Positions 8,466 to 17,730 of a DNA stretch of 64,000 nt are shown in pieces. Numbering within the stretch: position 1 is the stretch's first letter; the number at the start of each line of letters is the position of its first letter. Below the pieces are notes generated by a model. That model made no database searches. It was not told where the DNA came from and saw only the letters and a list, made by a program, of their open reading frames with translations. Source of the DNA: an uncultured Blautia sp. (GTDB taxonomy: Bacteria > Bacillota > Clostridia > Lachnospirales > Lachnospiraceae); assembly GCA_900551075.1 (NCBI GenBank), contig URVB01000006.1, positions 62,001 through 126,000 on the forward strand, in the 5' to 3' direction. The position numbers were made by a program, and so were the translations under genes.

Positions 8466-9759
8466 ACTCTTCACCCCATCGTATCGGAATCCTTGCATTA
8501 ACCGTAAAGCCGCTGCTTCCATCAAATGTTACGGTACCTCCAAGCATACCTATTCTTTCCTTGATATGCTTTGTTCCAAATCCACTCTTAATTTCCTTGC
8601 TGCCAATACCATTATCCTTGATCTGCAGCAATATATCCGAATCTTCTTTCGTCATGGTAATCCATATCTTTTCAGCCTTTCCGTGGCGGATGGCATTTGT
8701 AATACCTTCCTGAATCACACGGTATATAGCGTTCTCCTCATCTTCATCAAATTTCAAATTCTGTACCTGACAGTTAAAATGCACCTTAGCACCAGATACT
8801 GCGGTCATATCTGTCACCATCTTCATAATCGCATACTCCAGGCTGAACCGTTCAAGGGCATCCGGCTGAAGCTCATTAACAGAACGCCGAATTTCCTTAA
8901 TTCCGTTCCTGGTTACCCCGGAAATCATCTCCAACTGCTTTTTTGTCAATTCCGGTGACGCATCAATTGTAGCAATACAGGCATCAATTCCAGCCGAAAT
9001 ACCTGTCAGGGTGTGACCCAATGTATCATGAATCTCACGCGCAAGACGATTTCTTTCCCTGGTTTCTGCCATCTTTTCTGACATAAGTGCATACTCCTGA
9101 ATCTGGTTATTAACCTCCTCCAGCTCTTCATAAAGAGAATTCACTTCATCAATGGTGCCCCTTTGTGCAAAAATCAGGTTTACACAATATGCCACAAACA
9201 ACACAATATTCAGAGACACTAAAATATTATAAATTCCCAGCCAGTACTGCTGCGTAACGGCCGTATAGTATTGGATATAAACATCAATAGAATACAAATG
9301 ATACCCTATTGAGAGCAGATTATAATCCGCAATCAAAAAGCATCCAATCGCCAGAACCATCAGAATAAACTGCGCCCTTCTCTCCTTCACATATACCAAC
9401 AGATTTGCAAATACCATAATCAGTATACCATTATAATTAAAATTCAATAAGTAAACTACCATAAAGGATATTATAAAATCTACGCCCAGACTGACACTGA
9501 TTATTTTGCTGTTATTACAAAAGCAGGTCTCCCTCAAGATAAAAGTAATTACTAATTCCCCCAGCAAAATGACACACATCCACAAAACCTTTTGAGGATC
9601 CCAGGGAATCGCGTTCACGCCCTGCAAAAATCTGCTGGCATCATAACGACGGCAGATCAGCTTTGTGGTACTCCATATAAAATAGCTGATAAACATAACT
9701 GATACAATATTTACAATCAATATTCCTATTTGGAATATACGGATACTCTTTCCCTTCAT
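8458..9759 (-). CDS. DesK/NarX-type sensor histidine kinase
   Basis: A 433-residue kinase. The N-terminal half has several hydrophobic helices (roughly residues 7-30, 60-80, 90-135 and 170-195) and only short loops, so it has no large extracellular sensor domain of its own. A coiled-coil linker precedes the HisKA_3 motif RNRLAREIHDTLGHTLTGI with the phosphorylated His. The ATPase domain follows, with GITNAIRHG and DNGIGS. The ATG at 9759 overlaps the TAA of the upstream binding protein (TAATG). The gene order implies that the binding protein delivers the sugar signal. Confidence 0.92.
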   Translation of the reverse strand: MKGKSIRIFQIGILIVNIVSVMFISYFIWSTTKLICRRYDASRFLQGVNAIPWDPQKVLWMCVILLGELVITFILRETCFCNNSKIISVSLGVDFIISFMVVYLLNFNYNGILIMVFANLLVYVKERRAQFILMVLAIGCFLIADYNLLSIGYHLYSIDVYIQYYTAVTQQYWLGIYNILVSLNIVLFVAYCVNLIFAQRGTIDEVNSLYEELEEVNNQIQEYALMSEKMAETRERNRLAREIHDTLGHTLTGISAGIDACIATIDASPELTKKQLEMISGVTRNGIKEIRRSVNELQPDALERFSLEYAIMKMVTDMTAVSGAKVHFNCQVQNLKFDEDEENAIYRVIQEGITNAIRHGKAEKIWITMTKEDSDILLQIKDNGIGSKEIKSGFGTKHIKERIGMLGGTVTFDGSSGFTVNARIPIRWGEEYD

Positions 9760-10721
9760 TACTGCCACCCATTTATCTCATACTCACTTAAATTTTCTTT
9801 GGTAATCAATTCGCAGGGCAATCTGATATAGGAAGACACATCCTTTCCCTGTAAATATTCATAAGCTGTCTCTCCAGCGGTTCTCCCAAGCCTCTTAGGA
9901 CTTTGGGAGGCTGTGCCGGTGACATATCCCAGCTTCAGCATTGCCTTAAAATCCGGGGAACCGTCTATACCATATACCAGAACGTTGTCTTCCTTTTTAT
10001 ATTGCTGTAAACTGGACAATCCTCCCAGTGCAGTATAATCATTACCGCACATCAAAACATCAAATTTTTCATCCCGCTGAAGGAATTCTGAAATGACTTC
10101 TGCTGCCACTTCCAGTTCTCCGTAAGCAGATTCTTCGTAAATCACCTGATAATTATCATTTCCTGCAATAGTATCCTTGAACCCACGCACTCTGTCAGAA
10201 ACGGAGGTCTGTGCCGGATTATCTAAAATAACAATTTTAGCACTTTCCAGACGATCTATCATATCCAAAGCACAGACCTGTCCTGCCTGATAGTTATCTG
10301 TCTCAATACATGTCACGACTGCATCCTGATCTTTGACCCTTGTGTCAATGTTAACAACAGGAATACCTGCTTCCTCGCAGGCATCCAACGCGGGCTGTAC
10401 CTGCTCCCAATCCACAGGGTTCAGAAACAGCAGCTCGATTCCTTCATCTATCATTTCGAGAATCTGCTCATTTTGTTTTTCCTGATCCTGCAAGGGATCT
10501 CTGGTAATCAAAATATCTCCGTTTTCTTCCACAACTTCCTCCAGGGATTCGTGAAGTACATCAAAAAACGGATTATTTCTTGTCATATAAGCAGCGCCAA
10601 ACAGCCTGGGAAAATGCTCCTGCTGCTCTAAACCACTGCCGGACTCATATGCCATACGGCCTGCTGCTCCTGCTGCCAGCACTGCCACGCATATTCCAAA
10701 AGCAGCCACTTTCCTGTCCAT
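9759..10721 (-). CDS. Ribose-type periplasmic sugar-binding protein of a sensory set
   Basis: A 320-residue type I periplasmic binding protein. An N-terminal hydrophobic helix (about residues 5-22) has no lipobox, so it may stay anchored. Two Rossmann lobes are seen (FGAAYMTRNNPFFDVL at the start, VNIDTRV, VLMCGNDYTALGG, VYGIDGSPDFKAML). GGTGAGG sets the start at 10721. It is translationally coupled to the histidine kinase rather than to a permease, so it probably senses sugar for the kinase. A different binding protein, at 10863-11810, serves the neighbouring importer. Confidence 0.88.
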   Translation of the reverse strand: MDRKVAAFGICVAVLAAGAAGRMAYESGSGLEQQEHFPRLFGAAYMTRNNPFFDVLHESLEEVVEENGDILITRDPLQDQEKQNEQILEMIDEGIELLFLNPVDWEQVQPALDACEEAGIPVVNIDTRVKDQDAVVTCIETDNYQAGQVCALDMIDRLESAKIVILDNPAQTSVSDRVRGFKDTIAGNDNYQVIYEESAYGELEVAAEVISEFLQRDEKFDVLMCGNDYTALGGLSSLQQYKKEDNVLVYGIDGSPDFKAMLKLGYVTGTASQSPKRLGRTAGETAYEYLQGKDVSSYIRLPCELITKENLSEYEINGWQ

Positions 10722-10769
10722 AAGCCTCACCTTCTTTAAAGAATACAATGTCTATAGAAAAAACACAAT

Positions 10770-10814
10770 GGGCTACCGAAAAATCCCAGAAATAATTCTG
10801 TTTTTCGGCAGCCC
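10770..10814 (-). terminator. Terminator-like hairpin after the importer binding protein
   Basis: GGGCT-A-CCGAAAAA (10770-10783) pairs with TTTTTCGG-C-AGCCC (10801-10814) with one mismatch. It lies between the transporter binding-protein gene and the sensory binding-protein gene. The U-rich half of the stem and a later TTTTTT on the minus strand fit partial termination separating the two units. Confidence 0.6.
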
Positions 10815-10862
10815 TAAACATATATTTTCAGTGAACCTTCCGGCTCCTCATATAAGGATTAT

Positions 10863-11810
10863 TTATTTGAAATCGGCTACATTGGAAGCATCAACAGTGG
10901 AAACACCTGTATCAACAGCTTCGTTGCTAACCTCTTCGCCGCGTTCCATAGCTACGACAGCATCAATTGCCATCTCGCCCATCACGTTCGGGTTCTGAGC
11001 CATGAACGCAAGCAGCTCTCCACTCTCGACATGTGCGATATTGGAATCCGATTTGTCCCAACCTACACAGTAAACATCTGTTCCATTGGATTTTGCATCT
11101 GCTACTGCAGCCGCTGCACCATTCGTTGCGCCATCATTGGTGCCGTAGATAGCTACAACACCATTTGCAATCAAAGTGTTAGCCAGCTCCTGAGCCTTTG
11201 TATTATCACCATCAGAATACTGTCTCTCGCCCAGTTCGAAGTCTGTTCCCTCGAATACAGAAGCGAAGCCATCATAACGGGCCTGGCAGGAGTCTACGCC
11301 AGCCTGTGCATCTACAATACCAATGGTGCCCTCCTTCACACCAGCCTCATCCAGCACCTTTTTCATATATTCTCCAGCCTGAACACCACCTGCAAAGTTA
11401 TCTGTTGCAAATGTTGCAGAAGCCTCAAGATCGGCTGTAGCATCAACGTAGATTACCTTAATTCCGGCATCCATAGCTTCCTGGAGCTGCATGTTAGCCG
11501 CTGTAGCATCGTTACAGGAGATTATAATGTAGTTTACATTATCTGCAATAGCTGCCTCGATTTTCTCAATCTGCTGCTGGTTATCTTTGGTTTCCGGGGC
11601 CATCCAGGTCATCTCAATTTTGTTTCCCTCTTCATTGTACTCATCCACCTTGGCCTGCGCAGCCTCCTGCAGACGAACCCAGTGTACGTCCATCTGATCC
11701 ATGGTAATCAGTGCAATCTTTGTTTCTACCGGCTCCTCTGCGAAAGCTACAGTCCCCATACCAAGTGTCATTGTTGCAGCCAGAGCTGCTGCGATCATTT
11801 TTTTCTTCAT
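10863..11810 (-). CDS. Ribose-type ABC transporter substrate-binding protein
   Basis: A 315-residue secreted binding protein for a CUT2 importer. The signal peptide is clear: MKKKMIAAALAATMTLGM with cleavage after VAFA. Mature-chain landmarks are DQMDVHWVRLQEAA, IISCNDATAANMQ, VYVDAT and YGTNDGATNGAAAAV. GGAGG precedes the ATG at 11810. It follows the ATPase and permease genes. Which sugar it carries is unknown; the nearby catabolic operon suggests a pentose, hexose or rare ketose handled by a lyxose-isomerase-type enzyme. Confidence 0.92.
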   Translation of the reverse strand: MKKKMIAAALAATMTLGMGTVAFAEEPVETKIALITMDQMDVHWVRLQEAAQAKVDEYNEEGNKIEMTWMAPETKDNQQQIEKIEAAIADNVNYIIISCNDATAANMQLQEAMDAGIKVIYVDATADLEASATFATDNFAGGVQAGEYMKKVLDEAGVKEGTIGIVDAQAGVDSCQARYDGFASVFEGTDFELGERQYSDGDNTKAQELANTLIANGVVAIYGTNDGATNGAAAAVADAKSNGTDVYCVGWDKSDSNIAHVESGELLAFMAQNPNVMGEMAIDAVVAMERGEEVSNEAVDTGVSTVDASNVADFK

Positions 11811-11872
11811 TTCTTCGTCCTCCATATTATATTTTTTATTTGCATAAAGGCCGGAAGCCTCTCTACACAAGT

Positions 11873-12868
11873 TTAAGCTTTCTTTTTCCCGCCAAGCTTC
11901 ACACCATTGCGGCGGGCAATATCCAGAAGTACACATACTACTACGATAATACCGATAATAATGTTACGCATAGCTACCGGTACATTTGCCAGAGTCAGAC
12001 CATTCTGCAAAATTGCCCAGACAGAGGCGCCTGCGATCACGCCTACCAGAAGCCCGGAACCACCCAGAGTAGAAATACCGCCAATAACAGCTGCTGCTAC
12101 ACCATACATCTCATAGCTTAAGCCTGCCTGCATGGAACCCATACCTGCTGCCGCCATAGTAATCAAACCGGCTACAAACGAGCAGAATGCTGAAATCATA
12201 TAAGCAGTTGTGGTTGTCTTAAATACGTTAACGCCGGAAAGACGGGCTGCATCTACGTTTGAACCAATTGCATAAATATGACGGCCTGTACGAGTGTAAC
12301 TCAATATATAATTAAAAAGAAACCAGATGATCAGAGAAACAATTACAACATAATAGATGATCCCTGCCCTGCCATAATAAAATATCTGCCGGATAGCCAT
12401 AGTCAGAGAACCGCTGCCAACATCACCGGTATTGTAGTTGTTGTTTACCATCTGTGCCACACCACGGCAAATGGTCATAGTTCCCAGCGTACCAATAAAA
12501 GGCGGAAGTTTAAATTTCCCTACCAGGACACCGTTAATGACTCCGACTGCCAGACATGCAACCAGGTCAACAATCAGAGCAACGATTGGATTAACGCCAT
12601 TGCAGATAAGCGTTGCAGAAATCATTGCTGACATACCTAACACAGAACCAATGGAAAGATCAATGTTACCGGTGATACATACGATACCCTGTCCAATACC
12701 TACCATCAGGTACGGGCAAATAGAACGTGTCAGATTCATCAGGTTGTTTTTTGATATAAAATTCGTATTCATAACCGTAAATACGGCCATCAGGATAACT
12801 ACACCCACAAATGCCGTAATTACCGCGCCCATACCGGGAGTGGACATGATGCTTTTTTTCTTATTCAT
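11873..12868 (-). CDS. Ribose-type ABC transporter permease (RbsC family)
   Basis: A 331-residue membrane protein with 8-10 predicted helices and the family signatures GNIDLSIGSVLGMSAM (residues about 67-82), FIGTLGTMTICRG and AAAVIGGISTLGGSG near the C-terminus. It forms the CUT2 channel with the ATPase at 12956 and the binding protein at 10863. A short perfect palindrome (12901-12920, arms ATTTCTAA) lies between it and the ATPase gene and could stabilise or process the message. Confidence 0.93.
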   Translation of the reverse strand: MNKKKSIMSTPGMGAVITAFVGVVILMAVFTVMNTNFISKNNLMNLTRSICPYLMVGIGQGIVCITGNIDLSIGSVLGMSAMISATLICNGVNPIVALIVDLVACLAVGVINGVLVGKFKLPPFIGTLGTMTICRGVAQMVNNNYNTGDVGSGSLTMAIRQIFYYGRAGIIYYVVIVSLIIWFLFNYILSYTRTGRHIYAIGSNVDAARLSGVNVFKTTTTAYMISAFCSFVAGLITMAAAGMGSMQAGLSYEMYGVAAAVIGGISTLGGSGLLVGVIAGASVWAILQNGLTLANVPVAMRNIIIGIIVVVCVLLDIARRNGVKLGGKKKA

Positions 12869-12955
12869 AGAAGACTTTCTCCTTTATAAAATTTTATATT
12901 ATTTCTAATATTTTAGAAATAATCAATTATTATCAGACTACTCAACGTCAGTATA

Positions 12956-14464
12956 CTAACTTGCATTATCACCAAACTGAGTCGCGGCAGTCATAATTTT
13001 CTCCTCCGTCACAGTACGCGGATCCACCTCGCCGGTGATTCTTCCATTGCACATAACCAGAATACGATCGGATATTCCCATGACCTCCGGCATTTCGGAA
13101 GATACAATAATAACCCCAATGCCCCGCTTTTTCAGGTCATTGATGATCTCATAAATCTCGGCCTTTGCTGCTACGTCGATACCTCTGGTTGGCTCGTCAA
13201 AGATTACCACTCTGGAGTCCCTTGCCAGCCATTTTGCCACAACAATTTTCTGCTGGTTGCCTCCTGACAGGCTGCCTGCCTGAATAAACGGACCAGCCAT
13301 TTTAATGGTCAGTGAATTTCGGCCCTTCTCAATCATATCATCTTCAATCTTTTTATTGATTTTTCCGCTTCTGCCGCAGATAATATCCAGATTCGGAAGC
13401 GCAATATTGTCACGAATGGAGAGTTTCGTGCAAAGCCCCTCTTTCTTACGATCCTCCGGTGCCAATACAATACCCTGGCGAATGGCATCCTCCGGATTGT
13501 TTATAGTCAGAGCTTTGCCATCCAAAATTATTTCTCCGCTTTCTTTGGGGTCTGCTCCAAAGATCGCACGCATAGTCTCTGTTCGGCCTGCGCCTACCAG
13601 ACCGGAAAAGCCTAACACCTCTCCTTCATAGACCTCAAAGCTGATATCCCGTACCATACGCCCCGCTTTCAGATTCTTTACCTCAAGTATTTTTTTGCCT
13701 TTCGACACTCTGTCTCTTGGGAATTGATTCGTAATCTCACGTCCAACCATGTTCGCAATAATCTGATCCATGGTGAAATCTTCGAAGCTTCCTTCTGTTA
13801 TGTACTGACCATCACGCATGATTGTTACCTTATCCACGATGTGGTGCAATTCCTGCAAACGATGACTGATGTAAACGATAGCAGTCCCCATAGCTTTCAG
13901 TTCATGAACAATACGGAACATTTCGACAATCTCTGCATTGGACAGAGATGAGGACGGCTCATCCATAACCAGTACTTTGGCATTAATCAGCAATGCTTTG
14001 GCAATTTCCACCATCTGTTGACGTCCTACCGGAAGATCTCCGATTACCGTATCCGGATCCAGGTCTGTAATACCCAGCTTTTTTAGCTGCTCTACTGCCT
14101 GGCGATTCATTTCCTTCGTATCAAGCTTTCCGTTCTTAATGATCTCGCGCCCCAGGAACATATTATTTGCTACAGTTAGATGCTGGCACATATTCAGCTC
14201 CTGATGGATAATAGCCACACCCAGCTCCTGTGCCTGCTTCGTATTCAAATCACCCTGTATCTTTTTTCCAAAGATTTCAATGTCTCCTGAATCCCTGGTG
14301 TATACGCCAGAAAGAATCTTCATCAGGGTAGATTTTCCGGCGCCGTTCTCACCCAGCAAAGCCATTACCTCTCCTGATTTCAGATGTAATTGTACATTGT
14401 CGAGTGCTTTTACTCCCGGGAAGCTCTTCGTGATGTGCTCCATAGAAACAGCATATTCACTCAT
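12956..14464 (-). CDS. Ribose-type ABC transporter ATPase, duplicated (RbsA family)
   Basis: A 502-residue protein with two ABC domains. Domain 1 has Walker A GENGAGKST near residue 38, the LPVGRQQ signature and VLVMDEPSSSL. Domain 2 has GLVGAGRTET, the LSGGNQQ signature and VVIFDEPTRGID near 417. The second Walker A is degenerate (GAGRTE), as usual in this family. It energises sugar import through 11873-12868 and is the first gene of that operon. The 210-base gap upstream carries the 23-bp repeat array. Confidence 0.94.
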   Translation of the reverse strand: MSEYAVSMEHITKSFPGVKALDNVQLHLKSGEVMALLGENGAGKSTLMKILSGVYTRDSGDIEIFGKKIQGDLNTKQAQELGVAIIHQELNMCQHLTVANNMFLGREIIKNGKLDTKEMNRQAVEQLKKLGITDLDPDTVIGDLPVGRQQMVEIAKALLINAKVLVMDEPSSSLSNAEIVEMFRIVHELKAMGTAIVYISHRLQELHHIVDKVTIMRDGQYITEGSFEDFTMDQIIANMVGREITNQFPRDRVSKGKKILEVKNLKAGRMVRDISFEVYEGEVLGFSGLVGAGRTETMRAIFGADPKESGEIILDGKALTINNPEDAIRQGIVLAPEDRKKEGLCTKLSIRDNIALPNLDIICGRSGKINKKIEDDMIEKGRNSLTIKMAGPFIQAGSLSGGNQQKIVVAKWLARDSRVVIFDEPTRGIDVAAKAEIYEIINDLKKRGIGVIIVSSEMPEVMGISDRILVMCNGRITGEVDPRTVTEEKIMTAATQFGDNAS

Positions 14465-14542
14465 TGATTTGCTCCTTTCTTTGTCCGCCTTTTGCTAACT
14501 TTCATATTCCGAATTTTACCAACATGCATATTTTTTTGCATC

Positions 14543-14603
14543 TGATATTTGTAAGGAATTTCATATGATATTTGTAAGAAATTCCATATGACATTTGTCA
14601 TTT
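14543..14603. repeat. Three-copy 23-bp tandem repeat upstream of the importer
   Basis: Units begin at 14543, 14566 and 14589, exactly 23 bases apart. Copies 1 and 2 share TGATATTTGTAAG-AATT-CATA with two differences; copy 3 keeps TGACATTTGT and then diverges. Inside copies 1 and 2, GGAATTTC and GAAATTCC form an inverted pair. The array lies 79-139 bases upstream of the ATPase start, on the side an activator would occupy. The spacing is close to two helical turns. It is a good candidate for binding by the adjacent NarL-type regulator, or by the ROK protein. Confidence 0.6.
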
Positions 14604-14674
14604 AGAACAAAACGAAGTACCTTCCTATGAAAAAATAAACAAGGACTGGCATATGGCAGTCCCTGTAAACCGTC

Positions 14675-15358
14675 TCAGTCTTTTGCAGGCGGATATTCCG
14701 TGCAAAGCAGACGATATGGGGGCTCATCCTCTTCAATTGTCGGAAAACGGCCCTGTGCTTCTAAGAAACGATTATCTGTGTTGTCATCGTTGCACATGGA
14801 AACTTCCCCAATCAGCGTCTTACCTGTCCCCGGCTGAATTGTAAATTCATGATAATAATAAGGATAAAGAGTAAGAGACTCACCCGGTGTCAGGATGATG
14901 TCTTCTCCCGGCTTCACCTTATAATTACGTCCATCACGGCTGATCAGGACATCTGTATCTGCCAGCTCCCCATTCTCAGTTGTATTCCAGAGGCGGAATA
15001 CCAGATTTCCACCTCCCCGGTTAATAATGTCCTCCATTTTATTCCAGTGGAAATGGTTGGGAGAAATTTGTCCTTCCTTCAGCATCATAATCTTTTCCGC
15101 GTAAGTTTTTGTGTATTTATCATTATGTACATTACCGTTACGCAGGGTAATCAGATACAGCCCCTTCGTATTGAAATGGCCTTCACCGTAATCTGTAATA
15201 TCCCAGCCTAGAGCATTGTCGCGAATTTCATCATATTCATGCCCTTTCTCTTCCCATTCCTCCGGTGTAAAGCTAAGAAATGGCGGAAGTGCAAACCGGT
15301 ACTCCCTAAGCATCGCTTCAAATTCTTTGATACACGCATTAATTTCTGAACGCTTCAT
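14675..15358 (-). CDS. D-lyxose/D-mannose isomerase family protein
   Basis: A 227-residue cupin-type sugar isomerase. The metal site matches D-lyxose isomerase: His102 and His104 in NHFHWNKMEDIINRGGG, Glu109, and His170 in LYPYYYHEF. Characterised relatives convert D-lyxose to D-xylulose and D-mannose to D-fructose. The start overlaps the stop of the DUF4432 gene by 20 bases. It is the last gene of an operon with a PfkB kinase, a ribulose-phosphate-epimerase-like enzyme and a SIS protein, so its ketose product is probably phosphorylated and epimerised by its neighbours. Confidence 0.88.
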   Translation of the reverse strand: MKRSEINACIKEFEAMLREYRFALPPFLSFTPEEWEEKGHEYDEIRDNALGWDITDYGEGHFNTKGLYLITLRNGNVHNDKYTKTYAEKIMMLKEGQISPNHFHWNKMEDIINRGGGNLVFRLWNTTENGELADTDVLISRDGRNYKVKPGEDIILTPGESLTLYPYYYHEFTIQPGTGKTLIGEVSMCNDDNTDNRFLEAQGRFPTIEEDEPPYRLLCTEYPPAKD

Positions 15359-16424
15359 TATTTTTCTCCTTTTTATTATAAAATTTCATTTTAAACGCCG
15401 CTGCTGCAGCATTAAATTCCTCTTCCCCATCCAAAATCATAAACTCCAGAACATTGGTTTCTTTTTGAAATGGCTTAAGCTTGTGCAACGTGTTATTTTT
15501 TTCATGAAAAGTCCTTCCATATACACTGGAATTGGCCGGCTCTAATCCCATGGCATAATCCCCTGCCGCCGTAGATTTCCATTCCATAAAATAAGGCAGA
15601 TTCTTCGTGTTATATGCGATGCGGAGTCCGAGAGAAAGCTCTGTATTCCAGACCAGTATCTCCGTATTTCCCTCCTCATCTGTCTCCAGGTCATGAATAA
15701 ATACGTATTCCGGTTCGTTTTCTTTTGGAAAGTCCATCGAATTGTAGCTCTGTTCATGTCCTTGTCCGTCAGAATCTCTGGCAATTACCTTTTTGGCAGG
15801 GAGGAAAAGCGTCGTATGCTCATTCAGGAAAGGATATCCCATATTGATATGATATAAAAGCATCATGGGTTCATCACGATATGCCTCATTTTCAATTTCA
15901 TCTGTTATCGTAATCGTTTTGCTGCCATAAACACTGCTGACCTCTCTGCGCAAAACGAGATTTTCCCCAAACAGTGCCGCCTCCCGCATTTCGCCTTTTA
16001 CGCTCAGACAATATCCCTCCTCTTTCCAGACTGCGTCTGCACATAAATGTTCTGCCGGTGTGGTTCGCATTCGGCCATGCATTGGATAGTCCACTCCATC
16101 GATGGTACAGGGTACACAGATATTTTCCAGCCCGGAGGTAAACAGAAAGCCGCACATAATACTCCGAATGGCCTCTTCTCCATTGGTATCGTAATGATTT
16201 TGCCCCTGAAGCCCTGGTTTTGAAAGGAAATTCATATTGATTCCCTTATAGGAAACCGAACTAATATCAAGACATTTATCTGCCATCAATTCGTAAGTAA
16301 GACACCCGTTTTTAACTTCGTATGCCTTCAGCCCTTTGGCCCTGCCCTCCTGATAAGTAACCTTACGGACATATGCTACCTGCTGCATGCTGCCCACATA
16401 TTTCATTAATTCCTGCTTCTTCAA
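15339..16424 (-). CDS. DUF4432 aldose-1-epimerase-like protein
   Basis: A 361-residue galactose-mutarotase-like beta-sandwich protein of the DUF4432 group (DISSVSYKGINMNFLSKPGL, FTSGLENICVPC, HGRMRTTPAE, MLLYHINMGYPFL). It probably interconverts sugar anomers for the isomerase encoded next. I place the start at TTG 16424, because AGAGGAGG ends five bases upstream of it. The in-frame ATG at 16454 lacks a ribosome binding site and would overlap the SIS gene. Confidence 0.82.
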   Translation of the reverse strand: MKKQELMKYVGSMQQVAYVRKVTYQEGRAKGLKAYEVKNGCLTYELMADKCLDISSVSYKGINMNFLSKPGLQGQNHYDTNGEEAIRSIMCGFLFTSGLENICVPCTIDGVDYPMHGRMRTTPAEHLCADAVWKEEGYCLSVKGEMREAALFGENLVLRREVSSVYGSKTITITDEIENEAYRDEPMMLLYHINMGYPFLNEHTTLFLPAKKVIARDSDGQGHEQSYNSMDFPKENEPEYVFIHDLETDEEGNTEILVWNTELSLGLRIAYNTKNLPYFMEWKSTAAGDYAMGLEPANSSVYGRTFHEKNNTLHKLKPFQKETNVLEFMILDGEEEFNAAAAAFKMKFYNKKEKNNEAFRN

Positions 16425-16437
16425 GTTTTCCTCCTCT

Positions 16438-17010
16438 TTACTCCAGGTTTGCATGATATTGCCACAAAGACTTCATATCCGGATTTCTTTCTTCAATAAT
16501 CATCATTGCCAGTATATCTCCCAGCAAAAGTACACTTTGCTCAAACAGGGAGGTCATCGGCTGACAAGAATCAATTTCATCATCCAAATAGAGCTTCGTG
16601 CGCACCGGAATCCGTACCATAAAATCACAAATATCTTTCATCTCGCTCCTGGGGTTGGAGCCGACATGCACTATTTTGCAGTCAACTGCCGCTCTTGCTT
16701 TTTTTGCAATTCCCAACGGAAACAGGGAGCCGCCGGAGCCGGAGCCTACAATCAGCAAATCATTTTTTGTAATGGCCGGTTCTGTGATTTCACCTACATA
16801 ATGAGCCTTGATCCCCAAATGCGCCAGACGTTTGCACACGCACTGCAGTGCCAGCATCACACGTCCTACCCCTACGAAAAACACCTGATCTGCCGAAAGA
16901 ATTTCCTGCACAAGCTTCTCAAGAGAGTCCGGAGCAATGCAGCCAAGTGTTTTCTTTAATTCACCTAATACATCCGCACAGCTCTTCTCATATTTTTCTT
17001 CAAATTCCAT
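16438..17010 (-). CDS. SIS-domain protein, 6-phospho-3-hexuloisomerase-like
   Basis: A 190-residue single SIS domain. FFVGVGRVMLALQCVCKRLAHLGIKAHYVGE and LLIVGSGSGGS are the phosphosugar-binding segments. PMTSLFEQSVLLLGD near the C-terminus is typical of 6-phospho-3-hexuloisomerase relatives. The reaction is probably an aldose/ketose shift on a 6-phosphosugar. The usual GRSG after the first loop reads GRVM, so the exact substrate may differ. It sits between the epimerase and DUF4432 genes with gaps of 12-13 bases. Confidence 0.8.
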   Translation of the reverse strand: MEFEEKYEKSCADVLGELKKTLGCIAPDSLEKLVQEILSADQVFFVGVGRVMLALQCVCKRLAHLGIKAHYVGEITEPAITKNDLLIVGSGSGGSLFPLGIAKKARAAVDCKIVHVGSNPRSEMKDICDFMVRIPVRTKLYLDDEIDSCQPMTSLFEQSVLLLGDILAMMIIEERNPDMKSLWQYHANLE

Positions 17011-17022
17011 TTCAATTCTCCT

Positions 17023-17712
17023 TTACATGCTTTTTACAAGCTCCTGCAGCTTTTTAAAACTGCCGGCCAAATCGTTTTTGTCCAGGCAGGTACTTCCGGT
17101 AACAAAGATATTTACATCGTGTTTTCCATAATCCTGAATATTCTGAATGGAAATCCGGCCGTCTGCTTCGATCTTCGTATCCAGCCCTCTGGCATCTATC
17201 ATTTTTCTGAGTTCTCTAATCTTTTGGTCTGCGTATGAAACCTGCTTTTCATCCTTTGCAAAAGCATAGCCGGGATTAATCAGCATCAGCAGAACCGTGT
17301 CACATTTTTCTATAACATATTCCAGTTCGGTAAGGGATGTTGCAGGCTTCAGCGCCACGCCGGCTTTTACCCCCTTAGCATGGATGCGGTTCAGCATTCC
17401 ATCAATGTGAGGCTGTGTTTCTCCATGGAACACGATCTGCTCCACTCCGATATCCAGAAGCTCATCCACAAAGTAATCCTGCTCTGTGGCCATCACATGA
17501 CAATCAAACTGCAACTCTGTTTTTGCTCTCAGCTGACGAACCGTATCAAGGCCAAGCGGCATACTCGGACTAAAATGTCCGTCAAGAATATCCACATGAA
17601 GCATCCGGATGCCTGACTGCTCCAAAATCCTGACCTGGCTTTCCAGATTACACATATCCAAACAAATTAAGGATGGTGAAATAATACAGGTTTCTTCCCA
17701 AATTGAATTCAT
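17023..17712 (-). CDS. Ribulose-phosphate 3-epimerase family (allulose-6-phosphate epimerase-like)
   Basis: A 229-residue TIM-barrel epimerase with the metal and catalytic signatures HVDILDGHFSPSMPLG, DCHVMA and IEADGRIS. The lack of the strict housekeeping motifs and the setting with a sugar kinase and a SIS protein point to an AlsE-like enzyme (D-allulose-6-phosphate to fructose-6-phosphate) rather than the pentose-pathway Rpe. The distinction is inferred. It is 18 bases after the PfkB gene. Confidence 0.82.
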   Translation of the reverse strand: MNSIWEETCIISPSLICLDMCNLESQVRILEQSGIRMLHVDILDGHFSPSMPLGLDTVRQLRAKTELQFDCHVMATEQDYFVDELLDIGVEQIVFHGETQPHIDGMLNRIHAKGVKAGVALKPATSLTELEYVIEKCDTVLLMLINPGYAFAKDEKQVSYADQKIRELRKMIDARGLDTKIEADGRISIQNIQDYGKHDVNIFVTGSTCLDKNDLAGSFKKLQELVKSM

Positions 17713-17730
17713 ATTTATATTCCCTCCTCG

